Source: Thaumasiovibrio sp043421945 (lineage in GTDB: Bacteria; Pseudomonadota; Gammaproteobacteria; Enterobacterales; Vibrionaceae). Taken from it: a stretch of 46,094 bases of DNA. The position numbers and the translations under genes were made by a program. A model generated the notes under the pieces. That model was not told where the DNA came from and did not search any database. It saw nothing but the letters and a program-made list of their open reading frames with translations. The stretch is from NCBI GenBank assembly GCA_043421945.1, contig JBHOGO010000029.1, positions 1 to 46,094 of the forward strand. Reading direction: 5' to 3'. Shown here piece by piece: positions 34,371 through 43,640 of the stretch; position 1 is the stretch's first letter, and each line of letters opens with the position of its first letter.

Positions 34371-35465
34371 GTGAATCAGGTTTTACTTTATTGTCGTCCT
34401 GGATTTGAAAAAGAGTGTGCTGGTGAAATCCAGAACAAAGCCAATGACGCCGAGATCTATGGCTTTCCACGCGTAAAAACGCAATCGGGCTACGTGCTTT
34501 TTGAGTGCTATCAAACGGGTGACGCAGAGAAGTTGATTGAGACAATCTCTTTTTCGAGCCTGATTTTTGCACGACAAATGCTGGTGGTTACTGGTCAAGT
34601 TACTGACTTGCCTGAAGGCGATCGTATTTCTCCGCTGCTGGCGACGTTAGCCGATTATGAAGGTGAATTCCCTCGTTGTGGCGATATCCGCGTTGAAATG
34701 CCAGATACGAATGAAGGCAAAGAGCTGTCGAAGTTTTGTCGTAAGTTTACCGTTCCACTGCGTCTTGCTTTACGTAAGCAAGGCTACATGTATGCGAAAG
34801 ACAATAGCCGCAAACCTGTTTTCCACTTGTTCTTCACCGCGCCAGGTGAATGCTATATCGGTTATTCACTGAGCCACAATAACTCTGACTTCTTTATGGG
34901 AATTCCGCGCCTTAAATTCCCATCAGATGCGCCAAGTCGTTCAACACTGAAGCTTGAAGAAGCGTTTCATGTCTTTATCCCTCGAGAAGAGTGGGATACG
35001 CGTTTAGCGCCAGGCATGTGGGGCGTTGATCTTGGTGCTTGTCCTGGCGGTTGGACGTATCAACTTGTGAAGCGTTCTATGTTTGTTCATGCCATTGATA
35101 ATGGGCAGATGGCAGAGAGCTTGATGGAAACAGGCCAAGTTAAGCACCATGAGGTTGATGGGTTCAAATTTGAGCCGCCACGTAAGAATGTTACATGGAT
35201 TGTCTGTGATATGATCGAAAAACCAGCACGTGTGGCGCACTTGATGGGGCAATGGTTAGTGAAGGGCTGGGCGAAAGAAGCGCTCTTTAACCTCAAGTTA
35301 CCAATGAAAGGTCGTTATGATGAAGTGCTGCAGGATATTGAAAACCTAAAAGCATTTTTGATTAAGAATAAGCTGAAGTTTAACCTTCAAGCGAAGCACT
35401 TGTACCATGATCGTGAAGAAATTACCGTTCATATTCAAATTCTTAATCCGGTATCGCCTCACTAA
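34371..35465 (+). CDS. rlmM: 23S rRNA C2498 2'-O-ribose methyltransferase
   Basis: RlmM (YgdE) methylates the ribose of C2498 in 23S rRNA using S-adenosylmethionine. The 364-residue product has an N-terminal THUMP region (about 50-165, with CRKFTVPLRLALRKQGYMYA) and a Rossmann-fold domain with the SAM loop WGVDLGACPGGWTYQL (about 216-231). Later blocks NVTWIVCDMIEKPARVA and NLKLPMKGRY hold residues of the expected K-D-K-E catalytic set. The start is GTG, preceded by AGG (34361-34363). It ends the gcvA-hydrolase-ygdD-rlmM row; a terminator follows. Confidence 0.96.
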   Translation: MNQVLLYCRPGFEKECAGEIQNKANDAEIYGFPRVKTQSGYVLFECYQTGDAEKLIETISFSSLIFARQMLVVTGQVTDLPEGDRISPLLATLADYEGEFPRCGDIRVEMPDTNEGKELSKFCRKFTVPLRLALRKQGYMYAKDNSRKPVFHLFFTAPGECYIGYSLSHNNSDFFMGIPRLKFPSDAPSRSTLKLEEAFHVFIPREEWDTRLAPGMWGVDLGACPGGWTYQLVKRSMFVHAIDNGQMAESLMETGQVKHHEVDGFKFEPPRKNVTWIVCDMIEKPARVAHLMGQWLVKGWAKEALFNLKLPMKGRYDEVLQDIENLKAFLIKNKLKFNLQAKHLYHDREEITVHIQILNPVSPH

Positions 35466-35508
35466 GTGATACAACGATAAGAGCAATAACCGTTAATCTG
35501 CTGATGAT

Positions 35509-35535
35509 AAGGCCACCTTCACGGTGGTCTTTTTG
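35509..35535 (+). terminator. Intrinsic terminator after rlmM
   Basis: GGCCACC and GGTGGTC form a 7-bp stem (one G-T) with a short loop TTCAC and are followed by TTTTT. It lies 45 bp after the rlmM stop. Confidence 0.9.
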
Positions 35536-35746
35536 TATTTGTTATTCGTATGCTTGTAGCTATAACCATTTAAAATATATGTTAATCGCATAATTGTGAC
35601 ACTTTTTTTGTTTCTCAATCGCGTAGTCTGGTTTTGTCCTTACTGATGGACGCAAAGGTAGAGGGTAAGGCGCTTATTCGGTGCTTTTTCAAACACACTA
35701 CCTAACGCTAATAACAGACCGAAAAGTAGTATTGAAGGAATATGCG

Positions 35747-36013
35747 ATGAAAAAAGAGACGATAGCGAGTTTAGCGATTTTAGGGGCTGTATTGATTGCC
35801 TCTCCTGCTGTAATGGCAGAGAGGGGAGGAGATAAAGGCAAACCACCATCATTTGAAGAGATAGATATCAATGGTGATGGTGTGATTTCAAAAGATGAGG
35901 CTAAAGGCCCTCTTGAGCGCGACTTCGACAAACTAGATGTAAATGGCGATGGTGTACTGTCGATGGATGAGTTACCTGAGCCTCCTGAAGGCAAGCGTGC
36001 TCCAAGAGAGTAG
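35747..36013 (+). CDS. Small secreted EF-hand protein
   Basis: An 88-residue protein with a signal peptide ending near VMA-ERG (about 24/25) and two canonical calcium loops: DINGDGVISKDE (40-51) and DVNGDGVLSMDE (64-75). Both have the Asp/Asn at positions 1, 3 and 5, Gly at 6 and Glu at 12 needed for Ca2+ binding. It would be a small periplasmic or released calcium-binding protein; the target is unknown. GAAGGAA (35734-35740) sets the start at 35747, so the in-frame extension to 35681 is dropped. It is monocistronic, with its own upstream region after the rlmM terminator. Confidence 0.88.
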   Translation: MKKETIASLAILGAVLIASPAVMAERGGDKGKPPSFEEIDINGDGVISKDEAKGPLERDFDKLDVNGDGVLSMDELPEPPEGKRAPRE

Positions 36014-36066
36014 ATCTAACAGAGGCGCTGAGAAACGAGTTCCCCCTTCAGGGGTATTTCACGTAA

Positions 36067-36837
36067 CTAACTTGGGTCATAGCGAATATCTTGTAGGTTG
36101 AATCCAAGCAAAATATCGGTTTTTAAACTCGCCACTTGTTTTGCAACACGGGCATCATCTTGGTGTCCGTCAATTTTCTTTGCATACTTCGGTAGCACAT
36201 CACTCGCACTGAGAACCGCTTCTAAATTTTCGTAGGTTTCGAGTAACTCTTTTGTCGCTTTCGGGCCAATACCGGGCACGCCAGACACTTTGCTTGAGCT
36301 GATCCCTGCAAGTCCCCAGTAATCGGTTAAGCGGTGAGGCGCTACGCCAAACTCTTTTTCTACGTAGGCACTGTCTAGCCATCGCTGCTGGAAGTAATCT
36401 CGGATCTGCAGTGTTGGTTGCAAGAGCTGACAAAAGCCTTTATCTGTCGAGATAATCGTGACTTTTTCACCCCGCCCAGCCACTTTTAGGGCAATCGTTG
36501 CGATAAGGTCATCTGCTTCATCACCATCCGAGAGAAGTGAGTCGATACCGAGCTGCCAAAAGTCTTCTTGCAGCCGATCTAGGCTTTTGAGGAGGGCATC
36601 GGGCATGGGTTTGCGACCGATTTTGTATTCAGGCAGTAGTTCTGCTCGCCAGCCACGATCTTCACCAAGGTGGTCAAAAACAGCAATGATATGAGTTGGC
36701 TCACTAAAGTTGATAATCTTCGTGAGCGCCTGACAGCATACTCTCGATGTTGCATCAATATCATCAGGATTAGGTTGCGCTGCGTGGACACGACGAATGA
36801 GGTTTAAAGCATCGATGACGACAAGATGAAGAGACAT
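36067..36837 (-). CDS. xni: Flap endonuclease Xni (ExoIX)
   Basis: Xni (YgdG, ExoIX) is a 5'-3' flap endonuclease related to the nuclease part of DNA polymerase I. The 256-residue product has VVIDALNLIRRVHAA near the start, IIAVFDHLGEDRGWRAELLPEY, the metal-binding block DGDEADDLIATIA, VTIISTDKGFCQLL, and the helix-hairpin-helix segment ISSSKVSGVPGIGPKATKEL. Xni is known to lack some of the metal ligands of its relatives. ppnN lies upstream on the same strand, 84 bp away, as in other gamma-proteobacteria, where ygdG and ygdH are neighbours. Confidence 0.95.
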   Translation of the reverse strand: MSLHLVVIDALNLIRRVHAAQPNPDDIDATSRVCCQALTKIINFSEPTHIIAVFDHLGEDRGWRAELLPEYKIGRKPMPDALLKSLDRLQEDFWQLGIDSLLSDGDEADDLIATIALKVAGRGEKVTIISTDKGFCQLLQPTLQIRDYFQQRWLDSAYVEKEFGVAPHRLTDYWGLAGISSSKVSGVPGIGPKATKELLETYENLEAVLSASDVLPKYAKKIDGHQDDARVAKQVASLKTDILLGFNLQDIRYDPS

Positions 36838-36920
36838 GATTATTCGAACTGATGAATGATGAGCCTGATCATATCAGGCTCACTGTATAAGGGGCAAATA
36901 TCACGGGGTAATGATGCCGT

Positions 36921-38276
36921 TTAGGTGGCTATTTTGTAGCATGGTACATAGGCTGTCCCCGGTAATTTCATTCGTTGCTGCTCAACAAAGCCTTTAAGTA
37001 GTTTATCCATATCCTTCATGAGTTTTGCATCGCCATTGATCGTGAATGGGCCATGCCGTTCAATTTCCCTTATCCCTTCGTCTTTCACATTCCCCGCCAC
37101 GATCCCAGAAAAGGCCTGACGAAGGTTGGCTGCAAGGATCTCTGGCTTCTGGTTGAGATGAAGATCCAGCGATGCCATTGAGTCATGAGTTGGCTCAAAG
37201 GGGACTTGAAATTCAGGTTCGATACGCAGCGACCAGTTATAGCTGTATGCATCACCATTTGATTGACGGTGCTCTTTGACTTTGGGCATTGCCGATTTCA
37301 TCACTTTGGCAACTTTTTGGGGGTCATCGATGATGATTTGATAATGTTTACGCGCTTCTTCCCCTAAGGTACTCGCAATAAAGATATCAATCGTTCGGAA
37401 ATACGCTTCACTCTCTTTGGGCCCCGTTAGCACTAAAGGCATAGGTTGGCTGGCATTGGCAGGGTGCATCAAAATTCCTAGGATATAGAGCAGCTCTTCT
37501 GAGGTGCCGACACCGCCGGGGAAAATGATAATACCATGCGCGACACGGACAAATGCTTCTAGTCGTTTTTCTATATCAGGCAAAATGACAAGCTCGGAGA
37601 CTATCGGGTTAGGCGGCTCAGCAGCAATGATCGACGGCTCGGTGAGACCAATAAAGCGACCATCTTTATATCGTTGCTTAGCATGCCCTATCGCAGCGCC
37701 TTTCATTGGCCCTTCCATTGCTCCTGGTCCACACCCCGTGCAGACATTGAGCTCTCGCAAGCCCAGTTGATGACCGACCTTACGGGTATACTCATACTCA
37801 ATATCATTGATGGAGTGACCGCCCCAGCACACGACGAGATTAGGATCGACGCCAGGCAGTAATAGGTTGGCATTGCGTAAGATATCAAAGATTAGATTGG
37901 TGTTGTGCGTGGCGCTGGTGAGGTTTAAGTCATCACGATTCATGACATGGCTGTTGAGGTAGAGAATATCCCTGAGCACAGAGAACATGTGTTCACGGAT
38001 CCCTTTGATCAGTCGACCATCAACAAACGCGTGTTCTGGCGGGTTGATCAGCTCTAGTTTCACGCCACGCTCTCTGCGTAAAACGTTAATATCAAAGCTT
38101 TTGTTTTTTTCTAGCAGCTCTTTTGAGCTATCGGTGTGGCTACCAGAGTTGAGTATGGCTAAAGAACAGTTGCGATAGAGACGATAGAGGTCACTGGTGG
38201 CTGTATGTTTGAGTTTGTCTACCTCCCTTTGTGAGAGGAGGTCCATAGAGCCTGTTGGACTGATATGTGTGATCAT
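36921..38276 (-). CDS. ppnN: Nucleotide 5'-monophosphate nucleosidase PpnN
   Basis: PpnN (YgdH) cleaves the base from purine and pyrimidine monophosphates and is stimulated by (p)ppGpp. The 451-residue product has a LOG (lysine decarboxylase-like) domain with GCGPGAMEGPMKGAAIGH and the PGGxGTxxE signature as FPGGVGTSEELLY (about 250); the N- and C-terminal extensions (HISPTGSMDLLSQREVDKLK; RQAFSGIVAGNVKDEGIREI) are those of PpnN. The open frame reaches 38300, but GGGAG on the minus strand precedes the ATG at 38276, which gives the family start MITHISPTG. Confidence 0.95.
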   Translation of the reverse strand: MITHISPTGSMDLLSQREVDKLKHTATSDLYRLYRNCSLAILNSGSHTDSSKELLEKNKSFDINVLRRERGVKLELINPPEHAFVDGRLIKGIREHMFSVLRDILYLNSHVMNRDDLNLTSATHNTNLIFDILRNANLLLPGVDPNLVVCWGGHSINDIEYEYTRKVGHQLGLRELNVCTGCGPGAMEGPMKGAAIGHAKQRYKDGRFIGLTEPSIIAAEPPNPIVSELVILPDIEKRLEAFVRVAHGIIIFPGGVGTSEELLYILGILMHPANASQPMPLVLTGPKESEAYFRTIDIFIASTLGEEARKHYQIIIDDPQKVAKVMKSAMPKVKEHRQSNGDAYSYNWSLRIEPEFQVPFEPTHDSMASLDLHLNQKPEILAANLRQAFSGIVAGNVKDEGIREIERHGPFTINGDAKLMKDMDKLLKGFVEQQRMKLPGTAYVPCYKIAT

Positions 38277-38490
38277 ATTTTTCTCCCTATACGCTCTCAC
38301 TAGTCATTATCTAGGTGCGTAATATTTATTGTTATTTTTTATAGAGTTGTTTTTACCTTACACAGCAATACGTATATTGACCAGCTTAATTCCGTGAATA
38401 TTGACTGACGGTAAGAGGCTCAATAGAAGGGATAGTATTGATCTTACAGCCATTATGACAGTGGTACTGATATGTTGAGCGGAGGAGTCC

Positions 38491-38512
38491 TCGCGATCAC
38501 TGGTGATCGCGA
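38491..38512. other. 22-bp near-perfect palindrome
   Basis: TCGCGATCAC and GTGATCGCGA are perfect inverted 10-bp arms with a central TG. It lies in the gap between the diguanylate cyclase gene and ppnN and contains two GATC (Dam) sites. There is no T-run, so it may be an operator or a transcript-end hairpin of the cyclase gene. Confidence 0.5.
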
Positions 38513-38556
38513 AAGGTGATGATGCACGTGTTGTCTCAAAGGCAGAGAGGAAGTGA

Positions 38557-40119
38557 TTAAACCCAAATAAGCTGATTACGGCCAGAGTCTTTAGCACTAT
38601 AGAGAGCACGATCAGCGCGCTCTTGCACAATGTCAGGGGTATCATTACTTGTAAAGAGAGTGGCACCAATAGAAATACTAATAGAGACAGACTGATTTTT
38701 AAATTTAAAGGGTAGGGCATGAACCGCTTCACGGACTTGGTTTAGCTGCTCGGTCAGCACCTCTTTTTCACGTTCAACCATAATAATGACAAACTCTTCG
38801 CCACCATAACGAGCGACAAAATCGGTATCAGGGACGCTTTTATAAATAGTACGAGCAATGATTTTCAGCGCCTTATCACCAGCAATATGCCCATAGCTAT
38901 CATTGATATCCTTGAAGTGATCGATATCGATAAAGGCCACGCAGAGGCTATGTTGATATCGCAGCCAGCGTTTATATTCGTGCTCCATACGATCAGCCAA
39001 TGCTGCGCGGTTATAGACCTTGGTGAGGTGATCCATAAACATTTTGCGCTCTTGGTCGTTAAGTCGACGGCGATAATCGAGGGTTTGTTCGTAAAGATTG
39101 GTGATTTTTGACTCGTTATAGCGCAATCTTTCCATCAGGGCCTGTTCGCGCTTTTCCAATGCTCGGTTTCGTTCTACAAGCTCTTGGATATCTACGCAAG
39201 CCTCATTGACGTTAGTAATTAATGAATTCACATCATTTGCACCGTCGCAGTGATTCTGCAAGCGCTGGCGAATATCAGAGAGTTCACCGGTTAAACCACG
39301 GTGGTGCGATACCATTGTTTCGCCATGATCTAAGCTTTGATGTGTCGCTTTTTGGAGGCTGGCTAAGTCTTTATTGATGGTATTGAGGAATTGTTGAGAC
39401 TGATGACGTTCACTGTGGGTGCCGTCGATAACGAAACGTATCACCTCTAGCGCGAGCTTTAATAGGGTTTCGCTATCAACGCCAATCAATAGTTGATTAC
39501 GGATATCGAGTAACTTATCACCAGAGCTACCTTCAAAATCCAGCTCAGTGATCAGGTTTTGCAACTCATTGGACAGATTGAGTTGCATGTCTTTGTCGAC
39601 AAGATCTTGCAAGCTATCATTAAATTCGTGGCAGGATGTCACAAGCTTCATTGCTCGTTCATACATCTCAAGCAGCTGAATGACTTTTTGAATAGAGTTG
39701 CTTCGCGTGTTGGGTGACGTCGTCAGCATCACACTACGAAGTTCGCGTTTTAGTTGCGGCGGTAAGCCACGAACACGCTTTAGCACCTCTCCAGATTGTT
39801 CAAACTGGCGATTGAGGCGCTGAAATTGTCTTTCTTTGTCTGCGGACTGTTTGATCGTCATACGCTCTGCTAAGGCTAGTTTGGGAATTAATTGGCTAAT
39901 TTGGGTCTCAGGATTTTCCAGCGCTTGTCGAATCTCAACCAGTAGGACATCTAATTCTAGATCATAGCCTTTCAGTGCGATACTGATTCTTGCGACGAGT
40001 CGTTTTAGAACGTTTTTTTCGCGACGAGAATGCAATGTCGCGTTTCTAAATACTTCTTGGGCTGACTCCAATTTTAACCTTAGCGAGGATAGCTGAGTCA
40101 CATACTGATTATCATTCAT
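38557..40119 (-). CDS. Cytoplasmic GGDEF diguanylate cyclase
   Basis: A 520-residue soluble protein predicted to make cyclic di-GMP from two GTP. The C-terminal GGDEF domain (about 355-520) is complete: MDHLTKVYNRAALADRM, CVAFIDIDHFKDINDSYGH and the active motif RYGGEEF (about 434-440), then SISIGATLF and RADRALYSAKDSGRN. The product-inhibition I-site (RxxD before GGEEF) reads PDTD, so the arginine is missing. The N-terminal two-thirds is helical with long coiled coils (for example ERNRALEKREQALMERLRYN) and no membrane segment; it probably senses a cytoplasmic partner. ATG 40119 gives MNDNQYVTQ; an in-frame TTG at 40149 is less likely. The related degenerate cyclase gene lies upstream on the same strand. 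Confidence 0.92.
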   Translation of the reverse strand: MNDNQYVTQLSSLRLKLESAQEVFRNATLHSRREKNVLKRLVARISIALKGYDLELDVLLVEIRQALENPETQISQLIPKLALAERMTIKQSADKERQFQRLNRQFEQSGEVLKRVRGLPPQLKRELRSVMLTTSPNTRSNSIQKVIQLLEMYERAMKLVTSCHEFNDSLQDLVDKDMQLNLSNELQNLITELDFEGSSGDKLLDIRNQLLIGVDSETLLKLALEVIRFVIDGTHSERHQSQQFLNTINKDLASLQKATHQSLDHGETMVSHHRGLTGELSDIRQRLQNHCDGANDVNSLITNVNEACVDIQELVERNRALEKREQALMERLRYNESKITNLYEQTLDYRRRLNDQERKMFMDHLTKVYNRAALADRMEHEYKRWLRYQHSLCVAFIDIDHFKDINDSYGHIAGDKALKIIARTIYKSVPDTDFVARYGGEEFVIIMVEREKEVLTEQLNQVREAVHALPFKFKNQSVSISISIGATLFTSNDTPDIVQERADRALYSAKDSGRNQLIWV

Positions 40120-40289
40120 GATCGATGTATTACAGCTCCACGATAACAATTACTGACGAGAATGCGGCACAGATCGGAATAGTACCGCGTACACTGTAAC
40201 AAATTCTGTATGTCCCGCCACTATTAACAGGTTAAATAATAAGTGAATAGATGAGACTGATTAGGTATTTGTCATAAGTCATCTGTACA

Positions 40290-42530
40290 TTACCAGCTGA
40301 TCTCGTTTTCTGAAGATGAAAGCACTCTCAGTAACCCATTTTGTATCCCTTGTTTACAGGCTTCTCGGATAGGACTATTAACGAAGCTGGCTGCGGGGGC
40401 TGCTTCAATCGCTCTGAGGTGTACCCATTCACTCTTACCACTGTTTTTACTTAACTTTTTAGCGGCATCAAGGGTCATTAGCAGAATGTCCATTAACTCC
40501 TGATCATTAATTGCTGTGTAAGCCCGCGGTAAAAATGGGTACTCCGCCATCCCAATTCTTGTCGTACTCGACATGTTACTGTTTCCTAAGAAACGACTCG
40601 CTAGACTATGAATAGAATCAGATAATTGATCGGGATTACTGCTCATTCTGGCATTCGGTTCCAAGTAGAGAAAGATACCGTCTGAAAAGTGGTAAATTCT
40701 TGCTGGGTCATAGACTTCATTACGTAAATAATCGCCAAATTCCCTCTCAAACTTAAGTCCTTTTTCATAACCTTGCTCGAGATACATGTCACGTAGCTCA
40801 GGGATATCAATGAGAGCAAAGCGAAGGCGGTCACTGAGCGGCTCATTGATAATATCGCCGAGATGCCACTGTTCGAAGTTGTCACTGGTTTGCTTTAAAG
40901 AGCTTGGCAGTCGCGCTTTGAGCATACGAAGGTTTTTAAGTCCACTGCGTGGGTGCTTATAGAGCTCTCGGCGTAGCTCTAGGAGCTCTTGCTCCAGATT
41001 ATTACGTTTTGTCGCTCGATTTTTGGCAAATAACAGTACCAAGAAGAGCATGATGGTGAGTGTCAGAATAATGCGCTCATTTCGGTAGAGCACTAACTTT
41101 TGCGCGAGCTGTAACTGCTCCAAGTCTTCAAGTTTGATGTTGCGCTCAAGCATACGTTGGCGGCCTTTAAATACCTCGATGTCGTTTCTGTCGCGTATCT
41201 GTTGCTGGGTCTGCTGAAGTTGTTCAAAACGACGTTGTGCCATGAGGGCTTCGTAGTAGTTACTGTTTTCCTGGTAGGCTTTAGAAAGCAAGCGCTCTCC
41301 ATGCATTTGTAGGCTGAGGTTACCGACACGGCTAGCAGAAATCAGACCATGCTGGAGGCGTTCAATCGCATCACTATAACGCCCTTGTGCCATATACAGC
41401 TCACCGAACATCACTTCGACCTGTGCTCCGATGTTGTCATTGCTGTTTTCTTGTGCAATGAGTTTTGCATCTAATAGGTATTGCTCACTCTGGATATAGT
41501 TGTAAAGCTGCCAGTAGACACGAGCAATGTTCAATCGTAACTGGCTGCTTCGTGAGTGTTTACTGAGCTTTTTTTCGACATCGAGTGCATTGAAGTAATG
41601 AACGAGTGCGAGGTTGTACCTTTTTTGTTGCTCGTAAATCGAAGCAATAAGGGTGAGCGTTTGCGAAAGCGGTTTTTGACGTTTATGAGTTTCGTAAAAA
41701 TCACCTGCAGAAGCGGCATGCTGTAGTGCTTTATCAAAAATTTGGCGGCGTTCGTAGAGACTTGCAAGGAGTAAATTTGCTTCAGCGAGTTTTGCGACTG
41801 TATTAGCATCACTGGCTAGCCAGAACCCGGCAATAAGCTGATCGAGCGATAAATCGTCATGGTTGTACTGCAGATAATGGCGTCCCATTGTGAGGTAGTA
41901 GTCGATTTTATCGCGGTCATCATCTAAGTGTTCTAAGTAGCTTTGTGCTTGTGCGAGTAGCTGCTCTGCTTGGTCTTCATTAAACAATTCAGACTGGATA
42001 TGCCCTCTCAGTAGGGTTGAACGGAAGTTTAGCTGACGCTGCAGCGTCATTAGGTTTCGGTTCTGAGGGATACTCAATGTCGCATCAACATTGTTGAGTA
42101 TACTCAATGCGGTGTCTTGATCTTTTAATCCATACCAAGTGATCTCTGCGCTTAGCAGATCGGTTTCAATGCCGGCTAGTAGAAGGTTATTAGAGGTCGT
42201 GAGGATAGAAGCTTGTTTCAAGGTCTCGAGTGCATCGTAGCTACGTTCTAAGTTCGCTTCTGCGCGCGCTTGAATATGCATCGCTTGTACGATGTTAAGG
42301 GGCGTTCTTAACGTAAGATCATTCTCTTCGCCACTTCGGTTTTGTAGTTCTCGTTCGTTGTTTAGCTTACGTGACTGCTGAATATATCGTTGTGTCAGTA
42401 ATATTGCCTTTTGAGGATCAGTCTCAACGAGTTCATTTGCTTCTGAAAGGGCTGGGGCGCTATAGATTTTCGCGAATGCAGGAGAGCAAATAAGGCTAAC
42501 AATCAAGAGAGTTAAGGGAAGTAAACGCAT
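40290..42530 (-). CDS. TPR sensor protein with degenerate GGDEF domain
   Basis: A 746-residue protein with a signal peptide (MRLLPLTLLIVSLICSPAFA), a periplasmic array of tetratricopeptide-like helical pairs (about 60-450, such as AEANLLLASLYERRQIFDKA and LTLIASIYEQQKRYNLALVH), a coiled coil, one transmembrane helix (about 480-498, IILTLTIMLFLVLLFAKN) and a cytoplasmic domain of about 215 residues. That domain has GGDEF-like features (PRSGLKNLRML; RIGMAEYPF), but the active motif is replaced by FSDGIFLYL (about 617), so it cannot be a cyclase. It may bind a ligand or pair with the neighbouring active cyclase 170 bp downstream; that is inference. Confidence 0.8.
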   Translation of the reverse strand: MRLLPLTLLIVSLICSPAFAKIYSAPALSEANELVETDPQKAILLTQRYIQQSRKLNNERELQNRSGEENDLTLRTPLNIVQAMHIQARAEANLERSYDALETLKQASILTTSNNLLLAGIETDLLSAEITWYGLKDQDTALSILNNVDATLSIPQNRNLMTLQRQLNFRSTLLRGHIQSELFNEDQAEQLLAQAQSYLEHLDDDRDKIDYYLTMGRHYLQYNHDDLSLDQLIAGFWLASDANTVAKLAEANLLLASLYERRQIFDKALQHAASAGDFYETHKRQKPLSQTLTLIASIYEQQKRYNLALVHYFNALDVEKKLSKHSRSSQLRLNIARVYWQLYNYIQSEQYLLDAKLIAQENSNDNIGAQVEVMFGELYMAQGRYSDAIERLQHGLISASRVGNLSLQMHGERLLSKAYQENSNYYEALMAQRRFEQLQQTQQQIRDRNDIEVFKGRQRMLERNIKLEDLEQLQLAQKLVLYRNERIILTLTIMLFLVLLFAKNRATKRNNLEQELLELRRELYKHPRSGLKNLRMLKARLPSSLKQTSDNFEQWHLGDIINEPLSDRLRFALIDIPELRDMYLEQGYEKGLKFEREFGDYLRNEVYDPARIYHFSDGIFLYLEPNARMSSNPDQLSDSIHSLASRFLGNSNMSSTTRIGMAEYPFLPRAYTAINDQELMDILLMTLDAAKKLSKNSGKSEWVHLRAIEAAPAASFVNSPIREACKQGIQNGLLRVLSSSENEISW

Positions 42531-42664
42531 GCCACATCAATGTGTTAATTATAGTGAAGCTATCTTAACCGTTGAGCTTGTGAAGTCTAGGGGGATCTGT
42601 ATACCAATTGCGGGTTATTTGAGGTTAATGTCGCCGCGAGGTCAGGAAGTTGATGGATTCAGAG

Positions 42665-42689
42665 AAATGGGCGGCAACTCCGCCCATTT
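42665..42689. terminator. Intrinsic-type hairpin after queF
   Basis: AAATGGGCGG (42665-42674) and CCGCCCATTT (42680-42689) form a perfect 10-bp stem with loop CAACT. It lies 43 bp past the queF stop on the minus strand; the T-tract is short (TTTCTC) there and TTTT on the plus strand. Confidence 0.7.
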
Positions 42690-42731
42690 TAATAACTACC
42701 AGTGTCTTGCTTATTGGTCAGTCGTCACTGG

Positions 42732-43577
42732 TTACTGACGTGCTAACCGGAAATTATCACTTGGCGTTTTACCCATGTTAGTACGGTATGGGTTGATATC
42801 TAACCCACCACGACGGGTATAGCGTGCATAGACAGTGAGCTGGGTTGGTTCGCAGTAAGCCAATAAATCAGTGAAGATTCGTTCAACGCATTGCTCGTGA
42901 AACTCGTTGTGATTACGAAATGAAACTAAGTAACGTAGGAGCTTCTCACGGTCAATTTTCTTACCCGTGTAGGCGATACGAACACTACCCCAGTCAGGCT
43001 GACTGGTAATAAGGCAATTCGACTTAAGAAGGTGGCTATGAAGGATCTCTGTGACCGTTTCATCAGATGCTGCCCCTTCTAGAAGGTTTGCATCAAATTC
43101 GTAGTTATCAATTTCGATATCTTGATCATCAATACATTCTCCACCGAAGTTAACGATAGGTTGATCGTCGAACTCATCTAAAGGTGAAAGCGTGACATCA
43201 ACATGCTCTCCAGCACAAGCGCTGAGGTCGGTCTGTAATGTGTCTGCCACTTTCTGCCAGCTCTCAAACTTAGTTTGGTTATAGCTATTCAAATAGAGTT
43301 TGAAAGATTTAGATTCAATGAGGTTTGGGCTACTGGCAGGCAGGCGCACTTCGCCAATAGCAACTTGCGGTAGTCCTTTGCTATTCAGCCAAGAAAGCTC
43401 ATACAAGGTCCAGATGTCATATCCACTGAATGGTAGGTCTTCGCCCATCTGCAGGTCATCGCGATTAAGACTACGCGGAACCGCCTGCAACAGAGACGCG
43501 TCATATTGCGCTTGGTATTCGGTTGCTTGGCCAAGGGTTAATCCAGCTAATGCTGGTGCATCTTTGTATTTGCTCAT
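42732..43577 (-). CDS. queF: NADPH-dependent 7-cyano-7-deazaguanine reductase (type II)
   Basis: QueF reduces preQ0 to preQ1 with two NADPH in the synthesis of the modified tRNA base queuosine. The 281-residue product is the long, two-domain form. It carries the QueF motif ESKSFKLYLNSYNQTKF, the active cysteine in LKSNCLITSQPDWG (Cys about 189, Asp about 196), and FHEQCVERIFTDLLAYC and YTRRGGLDINPYR, all close to E. coli QueF. It is divergent from syd, a pairing found in other gamma-proteobacteria (queF-syd). Confidence 0.97.
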   Translation of the reverse strand: MSKYKDAPALAGLTLGQATEYQAQYDASLLQAVPRSLNRDDLQMGEDLPFSGYDIWTLYELSWLNSKGLPQVAIGEVRLPASSPNLIESKSFKLYLNSYNQTKFESWQKVADTLQTDLSACAGEHVDVTLSPLDEFDDQPIVNFGGECIDDQDIEIDNYEFDANLLEGAASDETVTEILHSHLLKSNCLITSQPDWGSVRIAYTGKKIDREKLLRYLVSFRNHNEFHEQCVERIFTDLLAYCEPTQLTVYARYTRRGGLDINPYRTNMGKTPSDNFRLARQ

Positions 43578-43640
43578 ACTGAAAAGGGCACATTTCGATT
43601 AGAATAAGTAAAGTTTACTGAATCTTTTAAGAGGTTGCGA

